A stretch of DNA of 64,000 nucleotides from Undaria pinnatifida (GCA_012845835.1 JABAKD010000002.1:4108001-4172000); one strand, 5' to 3'. Shown: positions 21,530-34,269, counted from the first letter of the stretch. Numbers and translations are program-made. The notes: generated from the sequence alone by a model not told the origin.

Positions 21530-23440
21530 GTAGTCGAGTGTTTGGGTGAAAAATTTCAATCTAAAAGCCATTAAAAGAAAATCGCCGATCGAACTTTGTA
21601 GAAAGAATTTGCCCCAAAACGGCCTGAAAACTCCGTTTTTAGTGAACGATTTGGAGTGAACTTTTCATCAATAACAACCATCTCATACGACTGGCCTACA
21701 AATACCGAGCGTTGCTCTCCAGGCACAATGGCACAACAATCAGAGGGCACGAGGGCAAAACCCACACAGCAGCTCCAGCAGACACTGCTTGCTGTTCTCT
21801 GTGTTTGGCAGCGGTAGACACAACCCAACCTTGATGCGGAGGCACCAAAGAGCAGCTGGGGAAGCATGGCGCATACGCGCACCCTCAGGGGTAGGTGCTA
21901 GTGAGCCAGCGCCCCCGCGCTCTCTACCATGTGACCAGGTTCTCTGCTGCTACGTGATGTCGTATTCGGTGCGGATTTGATCAACAACCGTCGCTATACC
22001 ACAACGCCGTCGCCGAAGCCTCCACCGCCACCGCCACCCACGCCGCACGGCTGCCGCCGCCGCTACTGCTGCTTCTGTGCGGCCGCTATTGTGCTGCGGC
22101 TTCGGCTGGTGGTGTCTCCTGCGTTTGTTTAAAAAAGAAATAATAGAAAACTGGCTTTCTGTTGTGGTGAGGATCGTGGTGATCAAGCCAGGCCGAGCCG
22201 AGCTGCTGTGCCGCAACTGATCTGGCGGGGCCATCGCCACCGCCACCTCCGCGCCCGCCCCCGCCGCTGTTGCTGCTGCTGCGGCAGCCGCTGCGGTGCT
22301 GCTACTGCGCTGCTGCTGCTGCTGCTGCTGCTGTGCTGCTGTTTGTCTCATTATGTTGCGCTGGGCTTGCCCCTTTTGGTGAGTCTACAAATTGGTGCTA
22401 TCGCACCATGTCTAGATCAAAAATTTGATGCTGCCTCCCGCTCCCCGCCTGTAATTTGGAGGCCGTGTACGCTTTTTCTGCTGTTCGTTCACCCCAAACT
22501 TAACCAAAGCATGCCGGAGTGAATCTGGCTTTTTCTAGCATGATGGAACAATGTTTTGTGTTTTTTTTTACAGCGAACACTCGAGTAATAGTAGTAGAAC
22601 ACCGCAAAACCAAGGCCGTGTTTCAGGGTTTTGGTTATTATTATTGTTGTTGTTGACGTTATAAATATAAACTTTAGACTAGACTATTTGATCATTCTCT
22701 TCTTGGTTGGGGGATTCGGTCACAAGTTTTTTCGTCTCGGCCTCAGTATGCGATTCTTCGAACTGAAATGATCGGTCGAATCGCTTCGTTCGAGCGCCGT
22801 CTTCAGGGGGCGGCTCAAACGCCCCTCGCCCTGCCGTATCCGTTGGGCACCTGGCCGGGATCGGGTACGTGAGCTGAGCGAGACAAACGAGAAGTGTGCA
22901 ATTTTTTGTATTTTGGGCGGTATACGCCCGAGTTATTCTTTGATCTTGGCATATGCAGAGCTTGAACGAAAAAATCTTAGGGGAAAACATTCACTTCCCA
23001 GTTGGCATCATTCCCAAACTGATTTTGGCTTCTTATTTTGCCCCCACCACACTCTCTTCACGGTCACACCTCGAAGTGTTTGGTCTATTGTGCACATCGT
23101 ACGACTGATTGCTGTGTCGTTGCTTTTCGATGTCGGATTTCAAGGTTAATACCTTTGTTCGAGCGTTCGTTGTCTTGGAGGGGGGCCATTCCCTACCCAA
23201 CGATATCATTACACCCAGGGTCCGTGGTGATTCTTCATCCTAGATAAATACAACTTATTATTGTGTGGTCACAGACTGTCAGACGGAGTAAACCAACAAA
23301 CCGCAATTTATCAAGGTACGAAGCAAGTGAAATGCTAGCATACCGGGTACGAGAACACGACAAAACAGGCTAGACCTTAATAAAAATCGAAATAAAACAC
23401 AATGAACAGAGTCGTTAAAAAGCGCAGTTTGTTACTGTAT
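21530..23440. other. Intergenic stretch with a CTG/CAG microsatellite
   Basis: No supported gene. ORFs at 21950-22351 (-) and 22208-22522 (+) are driven by the trinucleotide repeat at 22255-22340. The minus ORF at 22679-22990 is not recognised. It ends before 23450, where family R resumes. Confidence 0.5.
22255..22345. repeat. GCT/CTG trinucleotide microsatellite
   Basis: Runs of GCTGCTGCT with interruptions (CGGCAGCCG, GCGGTGCTG). The cleanest run is about 22308-22334. On the minus strand it encodes a poly-Gln/poly-Ala stretch in a probably spurious ORF. Confidence 0.85.
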
Positions 23441-23449
23441 ATCCCCTTG

Positions 23450-23865
23450 AAAGGATTTAAAGCTTACATGCACAAATTGCCCCCCCCCCCCCCCCCCTCC
23501 TCCTCCAAACCCGCTCGCTTTTGATCAAAACCAGGCCCCCACGTCCATAACCCCCCCCCCCACCGGTTCTTCGACTTACAAGATTCACTTGATAAAAGGA
23601 TACATTTCCCTCCACAGCTGTCAGATTTTGTCCCTCTCAGGAACGGATTTTATAGTTTCCGCGCACAGACTGACTAAAATCACCCTGTTGACCCTGATAG
23701 CTACACTGTAGTTGTAAGGGGAGTCGCCGACCTATATCCTTAATGAGGACACACAACTCGTAATTCGCGCAATCGGAGTATTACACACAGCTTGCAAAGA
23801 TGAGTTTCGACGAAATCTTCGATCTCACAGCCGGAGTGTATTTTCATTTTTTTATAATATACGCG
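23450..23865 (+). repeat. Family R 5'-truncated copy R5
   Basis: It starts in the last C-tract sub-unit (GAAAGGATTTAAAGCTTACATG), contains two C-tracts and the unique block, and ends AGCCGGAGTGTATTTTCATT at the shared 3' end. A subtype-2 tail follows at 24065-24145. Confidence 0.85.
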
Positions 23866-24064
23866 AAACAATGTTTTGTCAGTCTTTTTCATCGCCGCTC
23901 TAAAGTGTCGTTCCGTATAAATTGGTCCACGGTCCATCATCCTCCTTCCAGGACCGCATCTTAATAGCACCCGAAGCATAAATACCAGCACTTACCATTA
24001 TAGTGAACACAAAATAGGACCCCTCCCAATAAAAACTTACCCATATAGTATATTACAAGTACTA

Positions 24065-24145
24065 ACAACGCAGCTTGCAAAGATAAGTATTGACCTGAAA
24101 TTCGTCGAACTCACATCTGACGTCCTTGCAATATATATTTTTTAA
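24065..24145 (+). repeat. Variant family R tail module (subtype 2)
   Basis: GCTTGCAAAGATAAGTATTG, then CCTGAAATTCGTCGAACTCA and CTGACGTCCTTGCA. This closely matches 6166-6227 and is related to the standard tail. Confidence 0.65.
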
Positions 24146-25845
24146 ATAGCCCACACTAATTCCATGCATATTTATCCCCCCAAGCGAAACGTGGATGCAC
24201 CTCTATCTAGAGGTAGGTGTGACTATCAAAGTAGTAGTGTGTCTCGATCGCTTTGTTGTGTGATTGCAAGGATTGCGCTGGCTACTGCTGTCTGATTGTT
24301 GCTGCTAGTCAATACATCGTGTGTGTGCGCCAGCATGAAATTGCTGACAGTATGATAAAATAAAGGGATATTGAAAATGCCATCTCGTGTTCCCCAGGAA
24401 TTAATCGATGACACAGAGTAATGGGGATCTTCTTGACAATATCTCCTGTGCGCCACAGCAACCGATGATATAACAGCAGCATCATATGACAAAAGAAAGA
24501 GATCTTGTGCACAAGTACGAGTCTCGTGGTATTTTACCTGTCACTACGCATGCATACGCAAGTCAGACGCAAGTCAATTAGGAAAAAAAGAAATGAACAG
24601 AGAAGACAGAGAAGAAAGAAAAGGGGTACGACTACATTCTGATGCAAGATCACCCCGTGTCAAGCCGAAGAAGGCGCTCATTGCTCTCATCTGTTGTGGG
24701 CAATGTATATGGCTGTTGGTATGCTGGGACATGGCGATTTGACCGCTCTTCTTACGTCTCAAATGAATTTATCGTGACGCTCTGTCTGTCTGGGCACCAT
24801 CTGCATAGATTCATCTCGAGGTCGAGCGTTTTGAACGAATTGTGGTCGCATGTCAATATTTTGCCGTACGCGACTAGTATGCAAGAAAACCCGCGAAAAT
24901 ATTAGCGAGCTTAGGTTTTCGGACCCAATTCGCGAATGAAATCGGAACTTTCAGCGATTTTGTTCAATGCCGCATGAGCGACAAAGAAGACGTGACTATT
25001 CGGGCACACAGCAAGTATTTCATGTTAGTTAGACCATTCATTAGAGTATGCCAGTGAGTCAAATACACACTGCTGTTTTGGCCTACTATGCTTGTTTTTT
25101 TTCCGCGGTTGGGGTTTGTGCTCGAGTCGTGCCAGTCTTAGTTCCACATATTATTATGTCGTTTCTGTATGAACAATCCATTTCGTTTTCAATAATTAAG
25201 CTTATAGCCAGGGGGCCGTGAATCCTGCATACGAATGGCTCTAATTCGTCCGTTTATATTGCGTTTGGTGCTGTAGTTGCTGTTCAAGTGTTTCTCATCC
25301 TTATTTCGAACGTGATTGCTCGGCACGCCAACCTGATTTAGGCTCAAAATTGCTTTGATTTTGTGTGCGCAATAACTCATTAGACTGCGCTCGTATTGCA
25401 AATGTTTGCCGTATGTATGCGAGGAGTATGCGAGAAAACCCGACTCGGTCGAAATAATGGTGAGCTTATTGGGCCAAAGCCTACCTGCCAATCACGACGA
25501 AGAAGCAAATGGAGTCGGGGTTGACAAGCCGTGCGGGGAGGTATATCGACCCGACCGAGAGATTATCGTTACAGTTAGTTCCCGCGTAATTGGGGCTGTA
25601 GAGATTCGGAGGATTTCTGAACCGGGGATGGGGCTCGATCCCCCCCGTGTGCGACGGAACTGCGCCCCATCGGGTGGTGAGCCTCTATCATCCTCTTACT
25701 ATTGTGGGGGGGCCGCTGTGGAGCTCCAACCAATCACCGATTCTAGATAATAATAGAACTGGGGTTTGCACACCGTGAGGGGCGGTGTTGACGGGATAGA
25801 ACTCGGTTTTCTTCCCCCGTTTGTGTCATTTTTAGATTTTGTTGT
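24146..25845. other. Intergenic stretch, no supported gene
   Basis: About 1.7 kb with only short ORFs lacking known motifs. No repeat of the other families was recognised. Confidence 0.5.
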
Positions 25846-25852
25846 AAAAATA

Positions 25853-25995
25853 AAAATAATACACTCCAGCTGTGAGATCGATGATTTTGTCGAAACTCAT
25901 ATATATTTGCAAGCTATGTGTGATACTCCGATCGCGCGTATTACGGGTTGTGTGTCCTCGTTAAGGATTTATAAATATAGAATGACCCGCAGACC
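25853..25995 (-). repeat. Family R tail-only copy R6
   Basis: On the + strand it begins ATACACTCCAGCTGTGAGAT and runs to GTGTGTCCTCGTTAAGGA, the reverse complement of the family R 3' end. A short insertion (ATATAT) interrupts it near 25905. Confidence 0.8.
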
Positions 25996-26476
25996 GGGGC
26001 TGGGACCTTATTTCGTATCCGGTTGGAACTGGCACAACGATATATATACAGGAACCCCATTCAATTAGAGATCAGCCGGTCGGTGGCATTGATGTTTTCC
26101 ACACTGACTGTGCGGGGAGGTATCAATGCTGGTGGTATACCCGTTTCCGTTCCCTGGTTGTCGGAGTTTTATATATGTGAATGGATTATGGTTCTGGGAA
26201 TGGACCCTGTCGTCTCCGGCCAATGATAGATGACGGTTACTTGATGTACGATCTCCGGCCAATGAGCGACCAGAAATCAGGCAAAAGGCCATACCTGGAA
26301 ATTTTATTTTCAGACTTGCGTGTAATTTCGATCGAGCCTGAAATTATTAACCACCAAATATTTTGTTGAGTGCTATCGCGTACTACTAATATTCCACCGA
26401 ACAGACGCGGGTGGTCTACAGCAACAAGTAGCAGCACAATTATAATAGCATTCGAGGTGAATTGAATGACAAAGGA

Positions 26477-26596
26477 AGCGACACCGTGTTTCACGCCTAG
26501 AATACCGCAAGTCTCTCTACGGTCATCATACACACACGCGACACCGTGTTTCACGCCTAGAATGCCGCGAGTCTCTGCACGGTCATCATACACACA
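26477..26596. repeat. Tandem duplication of about 60 bp
   Basis: Two adjacent units each start GCGACACCGTGTTTCACGCC and end GGTCATCATACACACAC. They differ at a few bases (ATACCGCAAG versus ATGCCGCGAG). Confidence 0.85.
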
Positions 26597-26649
26597 CGAG
26601 AGACACAGCAGTCAGTTGGTCTGCGAGGCTCGGATCTAGATATTAAAAA

Positions 26650-26755
26650 AATAGAAATACACCCTATTATTAGCTGCTGTGAGATCGAACATTTCGTCGA
26701 AACTAATATTTTTTGCAAGTTGAATGTGATACTCCGATCGCGTGTTAGACGATAT
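26650..26755 (-). repeat. Family R tail-only copy R7 (diverged)
   Basis: AAATACACC, then GCTGCTGTGAGATCGAACA and TTTCGTCGAAACTAAT ... GTGATACTCCGATCGCG match the inverted tail, with several indels. Confidence 0.7.
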
Positions 26756-27214
26756 TATGGTATCATGCATGTAGTGGCAGAAGCTGGCTCAGTGCGCGTC
26801 TGTCAGTTGCGACGTAGGTAACATGCAGCAAACATTTGGCCATCCCTCTGCTGGGCCTGGATGCTTGGTTAAGTAGAAAAAACGTCAAGAAACGCACTCG
26901 AAACGCCTCTTCGCGGCCAGACAGGAGGGTCAGTCTGCGTGGGCCAGGATTTATCTCATCGAAATAGATATGAAGCACGGAATCGGATTCACGAAAAAAA
27001 CAGAGAAACGGATGAAACGACAGAAGAAGTAATAACTAGTCACGCGTAGTCTAGAGCTAGTACGTGTACGATACATAAAAAAAATATGAATGAATATCAT
27101 ACAACTTGTGGCCCTTAAACAAAACCTTGTCGACCCCCCGTCCGCTGCATGCTGCACTCCGTGCTGAATTTTGACGCAAGCACAGAGTATACGCAGCGTG
27201 AACACAGAGTGAAG

Positions 27215-27968
27215 ATGGCGACGAAGGCGTTTGAGCACCACGCATACGCCGTCCGTGCTGCTAAAGATGGAACCCTGGGTTACTCGGACGGCAAGAAGTA
27301 TGTCCCTATTTACGGCCGGTTGCAACATGTTTCAGATGATGCTACGTCGGTGAAAGTCACGTCTTCTCAACATATTGACACCTCGATTGGGATAAGCGTA
27401 GGGATGGAGGGCCCATCTATGGACCTCAGTGGAAACAGACGAAGAACGCGCGAGGAAACGTTCTTCATGGAGAACGCCCTGTTCAAGTACGAACGCGAGT
27501 CTGGATCTGAGGTAACATCCCGTTTTTCCTGATTGAGGACGGCTTCCTTACCCACCACACGATAATTTTGGTGCGATCGACGACTGGTCCCCATGCCTAT
27601 GCTTTGGAGTAATACATATATATGACTCTCAGGTACCAATTTTTCTGGTTTTTCAAACTAGAAAGTAAAAGTTTCTGCAATATTGTCGTCGATAACAACA
27701 AAATCTAAATTTTGAAAATTGACCGTGATGATAGGTGGTGTACGTGCAAGAGGCGTGGAAAAGGGGCTACGCGGTTCGCCGCCTTTTGGCCAACGCTTTG
27801 ACTGGTTTAGGTGCTATGCTTGCCTCCAACAAGGACCGCGTTTACGTCTTGGACAGCTCCATCCCCCACGAACACGAGATGGTCCGACGAGGATATTTGC
27901 AGGTTGACGGCGCCGACATGGTGAGTTTAAATGTTGAAACAGTGTTAGCCCAGGCCATGACCGCCTAA
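27215..27968 (+). CDS. Two-exon gene, unknown function (176 aa)
   Basis: Exon 1 (27215-27511) starts at an ATG in a good context (GTGAAGATGGCG) and encodes MATKAFEHHAYAVRAAKDGT through a Lys/Arg-rich RRRTREETFFME. It ends after GAG at a GT donor (GAG|GTAACA). The inferred intron is 27512-27734 (223 bp, AT-rich, ending GATGATAG). Exon 2 (27735-27968) joins in phase 0 and stays open: VVYVQEAWKRGYAVRRLLAN to a TAA at 27966. A strong alternative donor (ATG|GTGAGT) lies at 27919-27920, so the gene may once have had a third exon, now cut off by the family R insertion at 28012. I do not recognise the protein. It has no signal peptide or membrane segment. Its codon texture is better than the surroundings. 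Confidence 0.6.
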
Positions 27969-28011
27969 GCGTATGAACGGCCCAGTATAGTCTAGTTTAT
28001 ATATGTTATAA

Positions 28012-28105
28012 AAAATGAAAATACACTCCAGCTGTGAGATCGAAGATTTCGTCGAAACTCATCTTTACAAGCTGTGTGTGATACTCCGATCGCGCGCATT
28101 ATATC
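28012..28105 (-). repeat. Family R tail-only copy R8
   Basis: GAAAATACACTCCAGCTGTG to ACTCCGATCGCGCGCATTA, a clean reverse-complement tail 45 bases downstream of the 27-kb gene's stop. This is the shortest good copy, so it shows the fixed 3' end clearly. Confidence 0.85.
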
Positions 28106-28109
28106 AGTC

Positions 28110-30480
28110 TGATCGAGGTAATCATAGAAACCTGTAGGAAGGTATGACATGGTAGGGGTATGGAAAGGCTCCACTCCGCGGACGGCGGCTGATCCCGCCC
28201 GCTTTGCTCGCGCAAGGAAGGTATATGTCAACTCAATGTGGAAGGAACAGACCATGCACCTGGCGGCTTGATAGTGTTAAGAGCTATATGTGCATAATGG
28301 ATTGCCCTTTTTGTGCTGTGCCGTGTGCTTGTTGGCGATGCCACATTCTGATCGGCAGTACGGGTGTAATGTGCGAAGAAAAAAGGCGAAGAGGACCGAG
28401 ATGGAGAAGACAATGAACGCACAAAGCAAAAAGACCAGCACACACACGTACATTCCGGTGCCACGTGCTTGGTACTTGGCGATTTTACCTTTTTTTGTAT
28501 TATTGTTGGATTAGTCTAAGCATTTAAACTAAATATTTCAATATCGCGATCACACGTTTTACAGCATCCAGCACTCCCTCGCCCCGAGACAGCCACAAAG
28601 CTCACGCTACGCAGGGTACAGTGAGTTGAACCTTCCCAGCACACTAATCGTACTGGCCTCCATAACACCACTTCCACCCTTCTGCAACGGCTGCGACACG
28701 GGGAGCGTCGACCCCGTGTTCTTCCTTCTTGAATCAGACATGAAGGACGGCACCCCAGACCAGTCATTACTGCTTTGCTGTATGCTTCTGGCTCATCAGC
28801 TGAAGCAACACACCAGTAACAGAGTATACTACCTACAGTAGCAGCAAGTGGGACCTGATGATCGCCGCAAACTACGTGAGCGAGTTTGTTACTGTTAATA
28901 CGATAGCTGCAGAGGGGGGGGGGCATTGAGGAACCATTCCCACACCTTTTTAGCAGTATTTTTATCATCTTTGTTGCTGTTGTACCGAACGTAACAATGC
29001 CTGGTGGTGATTTGTTTAAGTACGCAAGGGTTGTCGTTGACCGCACTCCCGATTTAGGTACAAACTGCTTAAGATTAGTCCAGGATACTATGTCATTGTT
29101 AATCAAGCGAAAACCTCGAAATAATGTTTGCCTTAGTTGTCTCAATCCGTTGATTTGTCTTGGCACGTGTTACCACGTCCTAGGGTTGGCGTGGCGTGTC
29201 TTATACCGTCCTACCGCGTCTAAGTGTGGTATTAGAGCGCGTTAAGATTGTTTTTAGCCCTTGCCTTGTAGATTCGTAGAATACCGGCGAAGACAAGTGT
29301 ACACGACGCATTTACACAAATCTTTAAACACAATAAGAAGAATTTGACCTGCAAAGACGAATCTGAAAGAAACAGGCTATCATAGGACGATTTTAATCCT
29401 AAGACGAATCTACTACACGTGTAAAGACGTAAATAAAATGTTAAAAGTTATAGTTCGTACGTGTTGTTCTGGTTGTTTCACAACCGGCTGTGCCGTCTAA
29501 AAACGGTGGGCCTATCTAGTCTATACATGTCCTTGAACATTAAGTGGGAAACCTCTACCGTAGCGTGCATGTATATGTCAACAATCTCCGCCAATCATAA
29601 ACGTTCCGGCCTAAACGTGATGCTCTTATCGAAGCACGCGCTTGCAAGTCCCTTCAGAAGGAACCTTACAAAGAGTTAAGCTACCCCTAACTTGGCTACC
29701 GCCAGAGGTAGGAGCATTTCTTTGAGGAACACCAACGTAATCCTTACGACCACATACTAATGTGGATGAATTCGCGCGTATGCCAGGTGGAGCACTTCCT
29801 ACGTGGAATGCGCTGGGCCAGCCGCTGTGAAGGCTTCATGCCAAGGCGTACGAAAACTGGGGAATACGTGAAAACATTTGTCATCAAGGACCGCACCCTT
29901 GAACCCGATACGGTTGGGTATTACGTGGTTTGCACGAAGGCCTCCGTGCCCGGCCGGTTGATCTGCCACCTGGAACCTATTGGCCGGTTTCTGGACTCCA
30001 TGCGTCCACTAGTTGGGCATACCGGCGAGAGTGAGCTGGGGCCGTGGGCCCTCCGAACCCACGGTGCACAGTCCTTCTTGTTCGATTGATCAAGCCCCAT
30101 CATCACGCGCTGAGTGCAAGCAAGAGTTTCGATCAATTCCTAACCCATGGCTGAGGGGGTGCGCTTGCGACATTGTTAACTTACACGATGCAGGCAAGGA
30201 GTCGGTATCGGTGACGTCGACCCAACTTCGTTTCTTTGTGATACATCGAAGCAGCTGAAGAATGCGCAGGATGCGGCTGTGAATTACATGTGCTATCAAC
30301 AGCGAACCCGAGCGCATTATTCTGACCGTCATGAGGACGTGGGATCCTAGGAACAATCGTGCCAGTAGCTGTGTGAAAGGGCGGGCTAATGCCACATGTG
30401 TTCGTTCCGGGCTATAGGCGTCTTGCACGAGTACATCGCATCGAAAAGCCCATCGTGGTCGTACATATTATCCCGAGACC
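28110..30480. other. Intergenic stretch, no supported gene
   Basis: ORFs at 28516-29166 (-), 28997-29245 (+) and 29760-30089 (+) show no recognisable domain and no supporting structure. A B-type end (ACCTCTACCGTAGCGTGC) lies at about 29551-29568, with no clear partner. Confidence 0.45.
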
Positions 30481-30557
30481 GGAAATCAGACGCGAGCTAC
30501 GACAGAGGTGGCGTGTTCTCGTGGCGAAAGCGTCTTTAGGACGATGGAGGGCCCGTT

Positions 30558-30820
30558 GACGATGCGTGCTACGATAGAGGTAGCACGTTTGGATATAGTC
30601 TTTTCTGAACATGACGGGGCACCTTAAACCAGAGTCGTCGGAAATGGGCCTTATTTGTTTTGCGTGGTTCTCGTCGTCGTGTACCTAGGTAATAATGTAG
30701 TTTTTCATCCGTTTTAGCAGTTTTATTTTCCTCCAAGAATCAGTTTTCGGGAGAGGTCTTAATCCCTCAACTTGAGGAGTAGTATTAGAAAAATGTGGTG
30801 CACCTTTGTCGTAGCACGAG
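30558..30820 (+). mobile_element. MITE family B, copy B1
   Basis: The ends GATGCGTGCTACGATAGAGG and (right) GGTGCACCTTTGTCGTAGCAC are inverted. The interior has the family B blocks CCAGAGTCGTCGGAAA, TTTTTCATCCG, TTTTATTTTCCTCCAA and GGGAGAGGTCTTAA. It is non-coding. A partial B-type end (GCGAGCTACGACAGAGGTGG) precedes it at 30491. Confidence 0.8.
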
Positions 30821-30824
30821 AGTC

Positions 30825-32795
30825 TAAACCAAAATCGTCAAAAAAAAAACGGTCTCCTTTTGTTCTGGTACGTCGTACCGTTTTCGTCGTGTATCGATAG
30901 GCCAACGGCATTGTTCGTCGGTCGTATCACACTTACATTTTTCGTCTGAAGCCGGTTTTGGGTCGGGTATGGAGGTCACCTAGATAGGGAGGAGCCCCTG
31001 AACAAACTATAGTGCACCTCCACCTTGCAAGCCTCAGCACCGACACTTGCGATATATTGTAGTGAGGTAGGGTAGCTCCATGTGAGTGAGACCTGGAATT
31101 GACCCTTGATGGTCGCTTAGAGGCGTGCAACGACAGAGAGGTGTAGCAATGTTCGGATTGCTTATCCCCAAATATACGGAAAATGCCATCATTGTTTTGG
31201 GATATCCTTTGCATCTACAGTAAACCTAGGCCACATGTGCGTAATCGGGTTTCAAGTTCGGCCTCTAGTCCAACCGGGGTTTGGGGTGACGATTAACCGC
31301 GGAGTTCCTCAAGTGGGGAACGTCCGACAGGAAATAGCGACGAACTGCTACCGTAGCGTGTAACACGTATATATATATCAACATTGGTCGTTGTAGTAGT
31401 GGCGTGTCCTTTTTCGCTCCTGGCCTACAGGGAGAACGTGCCTGTTCAACAAGCAACTGTTGTTACTCATAAGGTAAATGCCTGCTGTGCGCGTTTGGAG
31501 TGCGTCTGGCATTGTGTCGACTTCTAAACGGCGCTTCACTGTAGTGCAAAAAGCTTACCGATAGTTTTACGGTATTGCTTTTTAGACGCGACAGGATCGA
31601 AGCCCATTTTCGTACCTAGGGTGACAGAAGACCTTCTACAATGCTGAAACTCTGAGTTGCTGTTGGATCTGCTGCAACAAAGCTCCAACATCGGACAGGG
31701 AGGAGGGGGGGGGGGGAGTTAGGGATCACGGCCGTTGGTCTGGCCAAGCGCACAACAGAACAAGGGGTGAGGCGGTAGGAGTTCAAATGCTCCGGTTTCA
31801 GTTTTTTTCATGTCGGCGATGTTTCATGTCCGGCAGCTGGTGCATTTGTCCGAAATTTAGATTAAGGTACATTCCTTGTCCATCAGCTCGACCATATATT
31901 CGCGGCTTTCATCGCCTTCAAGTGGTAGACCACACTTATTTGATTTATACCACGTCGTTGGCGTCCTCCGGAGCATGTTAATGCCGTGGTCTTTTACTCC
32001 GGGGTATTTTTCGGCGAGAATGCACTAATAATGGACAGAGGTTTTCATCTGCCTAGACATCACTAGATAGCAGAGAATACCCTGTGCATCACTTCCTATC
32101 ACACAATAGGCTTATTGGTGTCAATTCGCTGGTTTCCTCCCGAGCTTGTTCACGACGTACGTCGTGTTCCTACTGTTGCATCGCGTACGGTACTCGGCTG
32201 ACACGGCGGGTTCCCCGTGAACAACGCCAGTGAGACCTGCGTTAAAAAAGCTGTGGACGGCATCGAATGTGGAGGGTACTGCATCACGACCCTAGTTTAG
32301 GAAGCATCATGGTATGTGCCCTTGGCGAACTTGAATGGCAGGATAACATGTTGATGAGTAATATTTTTTTTTTTGGTTTTAGTCCGTTGGTGTGGTTTTT
32401 GCCGGTACACGGCAAAATTTAGTAACAGGGGTGTTTTTCAGTGGTGATGGCCACGGCGCCGAATTTCTAACACACCCGTTTCCTAGCCTCCATTCCATGA
32501 CTCTTAGTCCAAGCCAACCTGCCACGCAAGACTCAAACGCGATCGCCAAGGTTAACCACCTTAGTCTCTCTTGCGATGCCTTGCGGCCTTCGGCGCAGCC
32601 TGCATCTAGTTTCCCTCCTGCCATTTTGACTGCCTTGTGGACTTGTATATGTTGCGAGTTTCGCACAGGCGGCATGGAAACTACACACGATCTCGTTTGC
32701 GGAGAAAACGACCCTCTCCCACCCTATTGGTGCCATATAGTAGAACAAGTATAAACAGGGTCGACCCCGAAGGGGTGTGCATCCTTGAGATTTAA
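30825..32795. other. Intergenic stretch, no supported gene
   Basis: Only short ORFs. A sequence related to a B-type end (CTACCGTAGCGTGTAACACG) is at about 31350. The overlapping + and - ORFs at 32379-32754 have no known domain. Confidence 0.45.
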
Positions 32796-32799
32796 TATA

Positions 32800-33950
32800 A
32801 TATATACATATAAGTATATAATAAAATAAGCCCCAGCTGTGAGAACGAAGATTTTGTCGAAACTCATCTTTGCAAGCTGTGTGTGATACTCCGATCGCGC
32901 GTAGTACGGGTTGTGTGTCCTTGTTGAAGATATAGGTCGGCGACTCCCCTTGCAACTACAGTGTAGCTATCAAGTCAACAGGGTGATGTTAGTCAGTATG
33001 TGCGCGGAAACTATAAAACCCGTTTCTGAGGGGAACAAAATCTGACAGCTGTGGAAGGAAATGCATCAGTTTATCAAGTGAATCCTGTATGTCGAATAAC
33101 CGGTGAGGGGAGGGCGGAGTTTTTGGAACGTGGGGGCCTGATTTTGATCAAAAGGAGGGCGGGACGGGGGGAAGGGGGGAAGGGACAGGTGGGGCAGCTC
33201 AATTTTTGCATGGACCCTATAATTCCTTCTTGTGGGGGGGGGGGGGGGGGTGTGTGGGGGGGGGGGGGGGGTGTGGGGGGGGGGGCGGGAATGTGGGGGG
33301 GGGGGGGGGGGGGGCTTTATGTCGCATAGATGTGGGGGTTTGCTATACGGGTGGTGCTAGGTCTAGGCGATGGTGCGGGTGGTGGGAAAGGAGGGGGCGT
33401 TGGGGGCGGGGGTGTGTGGGAATTGCAGCAGCGGCATGGACGGGTCTAAAACGATGATGAGGTGGTATCCAGGGCGTGGAGGAAGTGTTTTTTTTCTGGT
33501 GGGGATTTCGATATTCAGTGGGGCGTTTGAGCAAGAGAGAGATAGGAAAAAATGGGTCGGAAGGGTTTTCAAGAGGTTTAGGTCACATGTATTAAAATAC
33601 ACGCCAGCTACGTATGAGATCAAGGATTTGGTCGAAACTCATCTTGGCAACATTGTGTGTGATACTCCCATCGCGCGTATTAATCATATATGCAGGGGCC
33701 TGATATACGCGCGGCGCTGGGTCTAGGCGGTGGTGCGGGGTGTGGGGAAGGAGGGAGCGTTAGAGCGGGGGAGGAGGCATGAATGGAAGATACGTCATGG
33801 ATTATTTGAAAGATAATGACGTGATATCAATTGCGTAGATATGTTTATTACTTTGTCCGATTTCGATTGTAAGTGGGGCGTTTGAATGAAGTGGGCGGGA
33901 AACGAAAGGGGGGCGGTGGGGGGGAGAAGAGGGCGTAGATGAGTTGCAGC
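32800..33950 (-). repeat. Family R copy R9, reverse orientation, 5'-truncated
   Basis: Reading the minus strand from about 33950 to 32800 gives the sub-units, C-tracts (G-tracts on the + strand at 33232-33318, the longest in the window), unique block and tail ending CACAGCTGGGGCTTATTTTA. An internal tail module lies at 33595-33690. The leader is missing. Gly-rich ORFs here are G-tract artefacts. Confidence 0.85.
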
Positions 33951-34269
33951 GTATATATCTCATAGGTTTTTCTCTTATCATGTTATTTGTGAACGCTCTG
34001 GCTGCATGCATATCTACGAGAAAGTCGATGGTTTCAGATAACGCAATGGTTTGCAGAGCCCGCAAATTCGTTGACGTAGTTTTGAAGTAGCTTGCGGAAA
34101 GACAGGAGGCCCGTTCTCGGGGAATGAGAGTCGTTGACGCACAACCCATATCACACGCGTTGAACAATATTAATAGTGCACCCATCCTTTTGGTTATCCC
34201 TTGTTGTCCGGGTCGCTTCCTGCGATATCGGTTCTCCTTTCATGGGGCTCTACACTAGCGAATCTCTTT

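Noticed and set aside
22208-22522. ORF across the CTG microsatellite
   Set aside because: Driven by the trinucleotide repeat; both strands are open there and neither shows a domain.
25600-25700. Possible tRNA-like T-arm (GGGGCTCGATCCCCC)
   Set aside because: No acceptor stem, D-arm or anticodon arm could be assembled around it.
28516-29166. 216-codon minus-strand ORF
   Set aside because: Start codon is not a clear ATG and no motif, splice pattern or repeat supports it.
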